A DNA stretch of 64,000 bases from Strix aluco. Its lineage: Eukaryota > Chordata > Aves > Strigiformes > Strigidae. Below, piece after piece: positions 48,990 through 61,081 of the stretch; position 1 is the stretch's first letter, and every line of letters starts with the position of its first letter. The notes below the pieces were generated by a model. It made no database searches, was not told where the DNA came from, and was given only the letters and a program-made list of their open reading frames with translations. The stretch covers positions 136,624,621 through 136,688,620 of the forward strand of contig NC_133931.1 in the NCBI RefSeq assembly GCF_031877795.1. Direction: 5' to 3'. The position numbers were made by a program, and so were the translations under genes.

Positions 48990-51900
48990 GAAGGTACAAG
49001 AGACTTTTGGAGGACTTGCTTTAATTTCTCTCTTTTTTTTTTTTTCTTTAGCAAGCTACAGCAGTGAGAACACAGCTGTATTTCAGACTTTTTCAGATTT
49101 TCGATCTCAGGGTTTCACAATGGCACTGTCTGCACAGCTACACGATTCTTACAGGCATCCTTCTAGGGCTCCATTGTCTTTCCCTGGCCAGAATTTCTGT
49201 CTTTATATAGGTGTTTACTGACTTAATATATCATGACCAGTTTCTCTCCTTTCTGTTTGCCTTCTCCGATGGAAGAACCCAGTAGGTGCTATTAGGACCC
49301 TTCTTAGCATCAAGAATTTGAACTCCATGTTCAAGGGACTTTTAAAATGCAAATCATGCCATTAAATACTCATAGGCATACTTCAGACCTAATAGATATG
49401 TGGAAGGTTCTCTGGGAAGGTATGCAGTCAAGATTGTTTTCAGTGTTACCACCATGATATGACACAGGAGGATTTAATCTCCCTTAATTCAAATTATAAT
49501 ACCTAACAGAGGTTGTAGCTCATTTGGCAGCATCTGTGAGATGTCTAGGGAATCAGTTCTGTATTTTAATAGCTTTATATTTTTGTTTGTGATTTAATCA
49601 TTACAATCAGTAGGAACCAAGGGACTAAAACACTTCACTAAATGCTGCTACTTGTTAAAAATCAATCTAGGAAATAAAAAAATCCCTATTATGGGTTATT
49701 TACTATATTTAGATGCATATTAAGACCACAAACTGAACTCTTCCTCTCAGGACATTGATAATAGCCTTAACCAATTTACACTTAAATGATACTTGTGTAA
49801 TTTTTGGTAACTCAAAAATTAATTTCAGCGTGTAAATTGTTAGCTGCTGCAGTAAGTTTGAATATAACATTGCTACAGCGTCACCTTTTCCATGTACTTC
49901 TCTGAAATAAATGTTGCTGTTTCCTTTCTGAATGTGACCATGACTGCATGTTTCTCGAATTTAAATACGACTTGTCGCCCCACTTAAAGGCTCTGTATAA
50001 GGAAGTTATATGCATAAGATAAATGGAGCTAAGAGATGGAAATAGTAAATATATGGAAGTTGATTATTTTTGTATTTTTATTTCATGCAACAATGAAAGT
50101 TGTAATCAGCTATGATACCCAAATTTGATTTTTAGAGCAGGAAATTGCTTATAGCAGAAGCTTTTCCTGTTTTGCTTGCAGAGTAAGTTACTTTCAGGGA
50201 ACAGTTTGGATGTCAAGTATTTTGTCACTTGAATTTATTCTGCAAAGCTGGCAGATACATATTTATGTATGCATAGGCAGTGTAGTACTGCTAAATGTTT
50301 GGAATGAAATAGTAGATTTTTTTGGCACTAGGATCTAAGGATGGAAATGCCATTTGGTACATAAAAGGAGAAAGTTGTAAATTACTACATTACTAACTAG
50401 ACTAAACACCCATAGTTTTTTTCTTAAGAAATACGTTACTGAACTCAATCTAGTTTGTTTATAATTCGCCCTTAAATTATGCCAGATAAGTTTGAGGAGA
50501 CGACAGGCAAGTCTTGGTAGTTTTCACAACCTTCTATGCATGAAGAGCAGGAAAACAAATCTGATACTATAGACATTACTTTTTTTAATAACTTCTTTTG
50601 TTGCTAAAGCTAGAAGTAGGCTAGGAGGAAGTTCATAGCAATGTGATAACTTTGTCTGCCCTAGAAAGCCAGGCTGTCCTGAAGAAGGAATGCCTGGAAA
50701 TTTTGTATCTGTCTTTTATGGGACTGAACAAGATCAGTTCCATCTCGGAGGTTCTGGATATGCTTTGTGCAAAATAGACAATGTCTATCCCACCTACTAT
50801 TTTAGCTTTGTACACGTTGTACCTTCCTCTGCTCGCACATTAGTATAGTCATCACCAGTAATATGCCTTTTTAATTCCCTCTTCCACTTGAACTTTGTTT
50901 TTAAACATACCTGAGAGCAGTCACAAGTTATGCTTTTAGCGGGGTGAATTTTTTTTTTCTAAGTAGTTGATACACATAAGTATCACAAAACTGGAGACAG
51001 TACAGGCTCATTTCAGTTTCCTAAATTGGTAAAATAACATACCACTAACTTTTCCAGGAGCCTTGCACAGCCTAGTTGTTTTAATGGAATATGTTTTGGT
51101 CAGAGATAGTTAAGAGATGTTTATGGAATATTAACATGTGTAAGGAGAAGACAGTAGTGGTTGTATTCTGTTGTGTTTGTTAAATGTAATGGTGGATTCA
51201 GTAACATTTAGTATTTGGCCATCACATTTGCAAATATAATTTAATGTATGCAAAGAGGGCTTACAAAATTGGGAGGATGCAGCTGATGTTACTAAATATG
51301 TTCTATTAAACTTTATTTGGGCTTCTGGCTCGCATTAGCAGTTGAGCTCTGCAGCAGTGGCTGAAGCTGGGTGGCTGTTAACGTTGAGTTGCAGTGGTCA
51401 TCTACTCACCATGTGAAGGAAGAGCTATTGTTTTTGTTTTACATGAGCACCATATGCTGTGAACTGTCATAGCTTAAAGGCAAATATATCCCCTGGTAAA
51501 GCTACCCAAGTTGTAGAGCTGACAATGTCTACTTTCAGGTGGGAAAACAAGCTGAGGGTAATGTTTGATGGCTGTCTTACCTTCACAAGTCAAACCTTTC
51601 TGTTCTTTGAACCATTGCATTTGTTTCCATCATACTACTTGTGTTTTGCTGGAAGAATGAGAATCATTCAACTTTATACTCATTTCGAATGCAGATATCT
51701 GAAACTGAACTGCAGAATTAATAAACTTCATCCAAAATTTGTTTGTGTGTAAGTGCTCTCAAACTCTTCTTAGAAAAGTTTTCATCTCTGGACAAATAGA
51801 AACGTTCTTCTATTTCCTTTTATAAATTTATGTGATGTATTAAATGTCAAGGTAAAATTAATTCCTTAAATTATGATTGTCAGTTTTGTTACAGAAATGG

Positions 51901-54900
51901 TGACATGCAGTGCAGTAAGGGAGATGCATATAGCTTTTGCCAAAAATTCTCATGTTGCTGTTACTTCTTTTGTACTGTAAGGTCAGGGTCATAGTACGAA
52001 GCTGTACCTGGAATCAATCGGTACTCATTTCTACAAAACACCTCATAGCAGCAGTATATTTGAAAAAAGTTATTATCAGACTATGATGTAGTTTACAACC
52101 ACTAATTAAAACAGTCTTGGTGAGTTCAGAATCCTCCTGCACAAAGGCCTGGGATGCAGGAAGGAAGTGGAGTTCCTATCAGTAAGAGTCATCATCTGAA
52201 TCCTGTGGAGATCTCCGTGTCATCTTGTAATCTGTCCTCTATGTTTTTCTCTCACTGCATATTAAAACTAATAATAGTTCCTCAGTCTGTTTTATCAAAG
52301 CTAATCTTTAATTAGATGGATAAATTTTAGAACTAAAGCAAATGTCTTAAATTGTAAATATGGGAGTAAAGCTTAGTTTCTATTAAAAGATTAGAGATGA
52401 TGAATAGTTGCAACTGCACTGGATTTTTGTATAAAAATATATCTTGTCATTAATGACAGTTGTTGAAGGAGTTTGTCTATAAATGTTGTTAATAATTGAA
52501 AAGGCGTAGTAAAGTGGACGAAGTCAGTTGAGTGAAATTGTCAATAGAGTACTTCAAAGTATTTTGCACAATTTTCTCTCATATTTTGAACTGTTAAGCG
52601 AAATGCATATATTTCTGGAATTGTGTGGGTTTTTTCTGGTCAACATAGTGAACAGAAATAGTTAATATAAATCTTTTTACCTAAGATTCAGTTGTGCAAA
52701 GATAACTTGACACACATTTTGGGGAGGAACTGCTCAACTACCAGAAGTGCTTTTGCTTTTCTTCCTGGCTAAATCCCAAATGTTTGAAGCATATGGAACA
52801 ATTTAGCAGAAAATACATAATTATCAAACAGATCTGTCTTTGCCACCTTAAACACTATTTCTTGTGGCAGGGTAAGTGAAACCTCATGTTTAGATTTTAT
52901 TTTATTTGATCTTCTGCTGTATTGGCAGAAGATTACAAAAAAAAAAGACAGATGGCACCATTAAAATATGAGTTGATTTGTGCTTACTCTAATATGAATC
53001 TGAATATACTTGATAAAGGCATGGCACAAACTTCTAACTGAAAATTTGAAGCAAAGAAACCAAAGTACATTTATCTTGGTAGGAACTTGAACAATCTATG
53101 TAACTGTAAAAACAAGTTTAATATCATGCAGGTGTTCACAAGCAAATGTATGCACATTATTACATTCATTAGAAATAAAGCTGCCATCAAATTTTGGCTC
53201 TAAGCTTGTTTCTGTTTTTCTTTTCTATGTGGAGGCCAAAATCAGTAAATGCTAATTCTCCACTGCGGTGTCACTCTGTGGGCAGATATGCTTGTCGATG
53301 TAGCCTGTAAAAATACTTTTTACATCGTAAGAAATGTGCTGTCAAGATTAATTCAGTACGGTCCATGTTAAATGACTTCTGATTTCTGTTAATTAACTTA
53401 CTTGATCTAAAGTCCTTTCAAAACTGAGTTTTCTGGGCCAGGTTATGCATTTCCCATGAAGCATCCATCCCATAAAAGAGCGGAGTGGCCCTTTCAGTGG
53501 GGACTGAACTTGTCCTTTGTAGTCAGTGCCCCAGCTGGGAACCTGCTTTCTGATTTTAACTTTCAGGCTTGGGGAAACTTTTTTTATTCTTTTCTGTATG
53601 ATAGAAACATTTCAGCAGGAAAAGTAGGTATTACCTGTACCCCAGCTTTAAGACTTCTGCCACAATGGAAGAAAAGAGTGGGAACCGCCTGTAGCAGAGG
53701 GGTGAATGAAACACGAGTTTAGCATCTCTTGATTCTGTAAAAAAGGGCCATGTAACTTTCTTCAGACATAGAAAAGAATCAGTTGCTACCAGCTAGTTGT
53801 CAGAAGAAGCTGTATTTATGCCATATGAGGGAGAGTCAGGAGAACACCTACTTTCTGGATCTTGGTGTCAGGGTGAAGTGGGTACCAAGCCATTTTTTCC
53901 CATCCAGAGGGAGGTATGACAGCTATACATGGTGGGGCTTACGGTGAAACTTAGGAAAATGAAGTACATATGTAGATTGTGAGATTTCTAAATAGTATAT
54001 TGGGTATAGAACCCTAAATTTCACATATCAGGTCCTTTCTATGGATCTGGCCTTCTGGAGTTGAGTTGAGCAGTACTCTGGCCTGTAGCCATATCAATCT
54101 CTCTTACAATTGTCTATGTTCAAGCAGTATTTCCTATTATGTAACTGTTTTCAGAAATCTGGGAGCCAAACAAAAACTGTTCACCTACTAAAATGTTAAG
54201 AATGTTTTTTGTTTCAGTAGCTACAGTTGTTAAATAGCGATGAGAAGTATTTTTGTAAACTTGTAGTTGTTCTTGTTTCAGCTTTTCTAGTGGGCTTAAA
54301 TGCAGTTGATGGGGAGGACTGTTTATTAAGTTGGACTAGTTGTCTTTTTCTTCCTTCTGAAGATTTTGGTGGAGTCTTCTGAAGCGGTATTGGAGATAGT
54401 ATTAGATGGTCCGTTCCCATGATACATGGTTACTCCATTTATCAATTTCAGTTTAAAACAACTGAAATTTTCTAAAAGATCTGAGAGATGTCATTCAGTT
54501 TGTAAAATCAAGTTAGGGTCTTATGGATATATTTAGAACAGGTGCAGAGAAGGCCTAGAGTGTGTGTTACAGGAGATGACTGAGTTTATGTTTGGTGTGG
54601 CAAAATGAAGGGTAGGGGTTATGATTGCTGCCTGTGAATATACTAGGTATACTCCCTTCTCAGTGAGAAGAGCTGTTGAAGTTAATGGGCAGCGTTATCA
54701 CAGGAGGACATAGGAATAAGCTGGACATGATAAAATGTGCCCTGGAGATTTGAAGGTTTCCAGTAGCAAAATAAACCTTACTAGAATTTCAGAAAAAAGG
54801 AGGAGGGGTTAAGTATTCTTAAGATTTAGCTTGATGTTTACTGTGGTGATGTGGTCCCTCTCAAGTCTTAAATTCTTACAGCAGTTACTGACTGAAAATG

Positions 54901-57900
54901 TTGCTTTTTCTCCTTCAAGACGTTGCACCTTCCAGCTCACCTTTCTAATGGCATTTCAGCTGCAGTGAAGGTTGAATATGCTTCAAAAAGCATTTTGAGA
55001 GGAAATGGTGATTACTTACGTACAGCCTTTCAAATGTCAAATTTCTTTAGAAATAAGAATATATGTAATTCCCAAACAAGAAAGGAATATGTATGAAACA
55101 AAGAGTCAGTGAAATGGGCTCTTCTTTCTGTGCATCTATTTTGTGTGAAACTGTGCCACAAAGTTATGTGGAAATGGGTGAAAATCCCTTTTAAATTGTG
55201 GCGTAGAATGGTCAACTCCAAAGATACAAGATACTGCAACAACACATCATGGGTAACTTATCAGGTATCCATGGCCAGGTAGTGTCACAACTCCAGAAGA
55301 GTCCCTTGTGCTGTCAGATTCTCAAAATAAGTTGTATTTCTAAGTAGTTCGAAAATAAACAAACAAAAGACCCCACAATACAAACAGAAAACAAAAAAAA
55401 CCCCAAACAGTCAAAACCCCCTAACCTCTCCCCCACAAAAAAACCCCCTCTGCAAGTCCACACAGGTCACATCGTTCTTCTAAAGCGTGAGACTGCAACA
55501 AGAAACTGAAATATTGTATTGGAAGTCAGATACTATTGCTCATCTTTTGTTTTCATGTAGTTGCCCTCCAGGGCAGTCTTCTCAAGGCAGGAGCTTGCTT
55601 TGTTTATGTGTTGCAGTGGGTCAATTAAGTGATGATGCTTAGTGAATACCGTTTGAGTATCTATCTTGATTTCTGAGGCAGTTTATTAACAGTAGAATGG
55701 AAGTATTGAAAATATTGAGGCAATTTTAAGTAGCTTTTGGTTTACTGAAAAACTAGTGCTATGAGAGGGATTCTGTGTTTAGAATTATTTGGAATAGAGC
55801 TTTAACTGGAATGATTATTTAAATCATAAGTAAAACTCTAGATTAAATTTTTAATCTTAAAATCATAAAATATGTTAAAATATTTTTAAAGGAAAAAAAG
55901 GTTTTGTCTATGAGAACTGGTAGATGTGTCTGGTAATGCATTAATCAAACTAGTCTTTTGCTTTATCTTTACTGTGACTGTCTTCATACACTTCCCACTC
56001 AATTGAGCAGTTACTTTTCTGAAAGACTAGTAAATGAGTTGTCCAGTAGCAAGTGTGTGTTAATACTCAGTGTATCTAAGGTATATTTTAATATTTAGTA
56101 TAAAATTTTCTAATGTTAGAATTAATGGAATAAGCTTTGCAAAACTTACACCCATGGTTTGTCTGGTTTTATCAGACCGCTTCTGTCTGAAAATGGAGGT
56201 ATTCACAGGTTCATTCGTGGATGGACTAAAACAGGACCTCTGTGAAATGTATCCCTGTGGGGGAGAGCAAAGGTTCCTGTTTCCCTCAAGTCCTCTTACA
56301 GAGTTTAGCGTGTTTGCTCCTGTTCCCCTTCTTCGCAGCCTTTCTTGCCTTTCTCCGTCCCTACTCCTTAGGGTCTAACAGTCTTACCCTTAACAACATA
56401 AACTATATAATGCTTGCTGCTGCTAATTCTTCTTTCTGATGCTTCATCAAAAATACAGGCCTCTGTCCTGTGTGACCTCCTAAGCACAGTCTTCAGTAAA
56501 AGTGTGTGGGATGAAATCCAGTCTGACCTTTTTTTCCTGTTTTTCTGCTCTCTATGTGGAAAGCCACTGAAATTTTTACTTTGTGATATTTAGTCTATAA
56601 CCACGTGTAGGTCTTTAATTCCTAAACGTTACAGTTCAGTATAACAAACCAAAGTTATCAGGAAAGATGATATTGAAATACTGTGCAATCACAAGCTTTA
56701 CACTATGTATTATCTAATATGATTTTCATATGAGGCACTAAAATCTCTCCCAGTTAGGGAATCTGAACTTCTAAGTCTTTACTGCATTTATCCTTGCAGT
56801 GCTGCTGGAGTTAGGAGTGCTCTTATTCCAGTTTCATAGTTAAGCAAATGAAGTGCTATATGATTTCCACCACATCGCACAGGAAGACAGTGTCAGAACC
56901 ACAAAACCATCCATCCTCTCAACATTTAGGTATATTTGATAACTTCCTCCTTGTCTTCAGTCTTTCTTGCCTGCCCACCAATCTGCCCCATGTATACGCT
57001 GTAGTGTAGTTATAACCCTGTATTAACTTGAAAAGTGTAACAGTGTCTGTTACTATGTGAAAACACCTAAGCCACAGCCCCTGTATTGTTTATTGCCTTT
57101 CTCATTTCTGTATACATAGTTCTGCTGTTTTAAAACACTGCAATGACTGAAGCTGTGGGGAAAGACAGCTGTCACTTCTGGAGACTTTTGCAGTTAAAAC
57201 AGCATACTTTTAGGATATTTAACCATGAAGTTTGTGATGTTTCTCCAAAATAACAGTGGAAACCCAGTGTCTTGTCCAAATTCTGGCTCAGGAAGTTCCT
57301 GTACATTTAGTCCACCACAAACTCACTAAGTAAGATCTAATTCCTGTCCTGGTTACCTGCCATTACCTATTCAGCTTTCTGTAGGAGAGGAAGGTTAAGG
57401 TTTATTTCTTCTAAGAGGCTTTCTATTGATATAAAAATAATACCAGGGAGAGCTGGAGCTTCTTCATAGAGGCCTTCCCATATTTCAGGTGCTAGAAAGA
57501 GAAGGGATTTATAGTTTTCTTCTTCCTCCTGTTCAGTATTTACCCATGTAGTTACGCACTTAGCAGAACAATGGCTTGTCAGTACAGCAAACTATTAAAA
57601 TATGTCTCCTAGTTTTATTATAAATGAGTTTTATGATTGAAATTGTGGTTCAGTAAACACATAACTACATGGTGTAAAATGGCAAATAAGTTACTGACTT
57701 GTTGGTTCACCTTGTGTAACTTTAAGACATTTTAGAAAGTTGCTGATATGCATTTGTATGATTTTTTCTGTAGATACGCCATTTAATTATTTAAATGACA
57801 AATGTAAATTCAGATCTTCTTCTGTAAAAGACACATTCAAATACATACTGTGTTCAAATATAACATATTGAAACCAGACTAAGGAAAGGGCAATAAAAAT

Positions 57901-60900
57901 AATATGTTACAGTATTCCAGGGTAAGGTGGTTTATCAACAAAAGGTGTACAGAAGGGTTTTGAAATATTTTGAAAGTTGGTTTTTTTTTCACTTCTGTTT
58001 GTTGCTGATGTTGGTAGATTTTACCAAGCATCAAAATTAGATTTTAAAAAAATAAAGGGTTTTTTTTTCCAGTAGAACAGTAAACTCATTTACTGTCTCA
58101 TAAATAATCTTGTGATCCAGAAGTGTAATTTCTGGGAAATGCGTGGCTCCCTTTGAGTCTTGGCCAGTGAAATTTGATTGAAGTTTAGGTAGGAAAAAAG
58201 GTGATACTCCTGCCAAGATTTTGTCCATCTTATGATTTATAACTCTGAACGTTGGAAATGTATCCTTGCCATAGACCTGGAAACCAAGTAGAACTGGTCT
58301 GAGCTCACAGACATGTCAATTTTGAAAGGGCAAGCAATAGACTTCCTTATGCCAAAAATAGTTTTTGTGCTAAATTATTTAAGCATAGTATTTGATCACA
58401 GATAAATGGAAAATAATATTTTGCACTTTGGACCTTTTTTGTATAGTGGGGAAACCCAAGGTCATTTTAAAATTAGATGGGTTTTGTAGAGTGTATTTGA
58501 AATATTGCACATTCAAAGACCATGATACTTGGCATTGAGAAAAATACTGTGTACTGTTTTTACTCCTCATGTATATTTGTTGTATATTGATTGCAATAAA
58601 GAGAATATTTAGAATCCTGCAGCAGTTCAAGTAATATGTACCACTTCTGCGCTTTTCTGTTGTTGAGTGTAAAATATGTATGAAGACATGTCTGAAGTGT
58701 AAGTACAGCGGACCCTTGGGAAGTTCCGGAGCTGTACCTTGAGCAATTTCAGTCCAATGCGGACAAAATATTTACTGGTTTATTTTTGGTTTGCAAGTCT
58801 GTTTTCATCCATGGTCTGTGAAATGTTCAAGGATGATTCTTAATAGAACCTTAATATTGGAAGTTCTTTATCTTGATTATACCAAAAGTATAAATAGTTC
58901 ACTTTAGTCTAGCAAAGAAATACAGCTTTATTGTAGTAGTTGCTTTGGTGGCAATCCCTAAAGGTTCCTAATTGTTTCTACTGAAACCTTTTGTATTAAG
59001 GCACTTCTAACCCTCAGAATCATCCACTTTTAGAGATGAAAATTTCCTTTTTCTGTTTTCTCTTTAGCCTAAGCATTTTGAGGCAAATCCTACATTTTTT
59101 TTCTCCCTTAAAGAAACTTTCTTGTATACTTGAAAAACCTCGCAGGTGGGTGGACTTGTGCTTTTTCTGCCATGTCTGATTGTATAGCTGATGAGTTTGC
59201 ATTTTACTTGGTTTGAATTTGGGTTAAACTGGAAAGTACTGGATGACTGGAAATTAAAGAGTGCACATGTGCAGAATTTGCATCATGCAGTGCAGGTCTG
59301 TGGAACCGAGGGGCTCTGGTTTGAGTCTCTGGCACAAAATTTGCATTGCAAATGAGACACACACCTGGAAATTCTTGATTTCTAGAGATTTGTACACATC
59401 AGTAGGCAATCTATATCTGTACAGCAGTTAAGTAGTTGACTCTCAAAAGCCCAGGAAATTCCCAGAACCTGACCACTTACTTTTTACCCTTGTTCTCGTC
59501 TACTATTTTAATTAGTAGAAATAATTTTTTCAGGCTTTCTTTTTTTCCATCTCTTTTTTTAAAACCTGGTAAAAGTGCTATTCCTCCTCAGTCTCTTTTT
59601 TGTCTTCCTTCACCAACCATAACCTACTAATAGTTCTTTGAAAGTATTCATGGTGGTATGATTTATCTTCTTATGATAGCTGCTTCATGGTGTTTTCTTT
59701 CTCTCTTGAACCATGAATAATTTCTTTGAGGCCAAATCAAGAAATACCTGTCTCCCATGGCTCCTAAGTTCTTTCAACGGCTTTTCCTAAATATGTAGAC
59801 ATGTTTATATGTCTCAACATTAGCTGAAAATATGCTCATGAATCAGAGAACCATGTCGTCTCAAGTTGAAGGTTGGTTGTTACTAATTTTTTAACCTTTG
59901 TTTGACTTTTCTTATGGAAATATCAAAGTATAGGCAGCTTCTGCATATGTTTTATTGGTATTTTTTTTGCTTTAAAAGTAAAATCTATTATTTGAAAGCA
60001 AGTCCAGTATTGTCATAATTTGGCACATTGTCATTCACATGCTTAAGAGGAAAAAGGTATCCTTTGTTACTCACTCCCAACTGTACAATTTCACCCTCAT
60101 TTTGCTTATGTTTACAAAATCCTGTTATTCAACTTCCGTGACTAGTTTTGTAAATTGTTTTCTGCATATATTGCTTCAGACTGTGTCAGAATAGTGATGT
60201 ATTTTTTACATTTTTATTAATGTATTTATGTTTTGGTGTTTTGATAGTAATGGAAAATACATGTTATATATCCATCCATCCACAGTTTACTGTAATTTAC
60301 AAGCTGTATTGTAAATTCTAATATAGCTTACAAGGAAAAGAGCCCTTAAATTTTCCCTCTTCAGACATGTAAGAAATAAAAAGTCTGGTGCATATCACAG
60401 CTTTCAGATTTAATTGTTAATCAATGGCAGAGTAATTGGAGGTCAAGATATTGGGATTAGAAAATTAAAATATGGAACTTCAATATCGAAAACTTGTCAA
60501 GATTAAAAAAAGGATGTGTCTACATTGCCTTTTTTTCTAGTACTTCAGTGTAAATACTTGTTCAGCTTTTAGCTTTATATTGTTCATTTATATCCTACTA
60601 TCTTGAAAAGTATTCAGAATTCATAAATGAAGGGATAGGAAATGCAAAAGTTAAGTATGCAAAATACGGTGAAAACTCTTTTTTTCCCCATATGTAACAT
60701 ACTTGTACGTGCAGTCTACACAGAAGTCTATCTTATGTCTTTGTGTAACATAACTAAAACTTTAGAGATACAGTTATGATCATTCTGAATTGTATTTATT
60801 TTCTCTTGTATCTCTAAGTACAGAGCAATCCTTAGCAAGTAAATATGCGGTTTATGCTATCTAGTAGAAGTGTAGCTATTTACAAAATATGCAATCAATG

Positions 60901-61065
60901 TGTGTTTTATCTTTCTAAAAAAATAATTAATTGCATTTTTTCTTTGTGGTACTTAATAACTTCCGTAAACATTTTTCCCTTTATAGTCTCAGAGGTAGCA
61001 AGTGCGAAATGTTTCATATAATCTTAAGTAATGCAGATAGTGAAGGTTGCATATAGATACATGGA

Positions 61066-61081
61066 TATATATATATATATA
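61066..61081. repeat. (AT)n microsatellite in intron 2
   Basis: A short uninterrupted TA/AT run is followed by A6. A similar (AT)n tract lies near 14,230 in the upstream region. Confidence 0.85.

Noticed and set aside
49020..49160. Strong acceptor-like tract (T run, CTTTAG) in intron 2 as a possible AHR exon 3
   Set aside because: The downstream sequence does not encode the expected V-A-L-K-S-S start or any PAS residues in the required frame.
55350..55445. A/C-rich stretch (also 36,421-36,470) resembling degenerate telomere-like AACCC units
   Set aside because: The units are irregular and mixed with other A/C words; this is simple low-complexity sequence.
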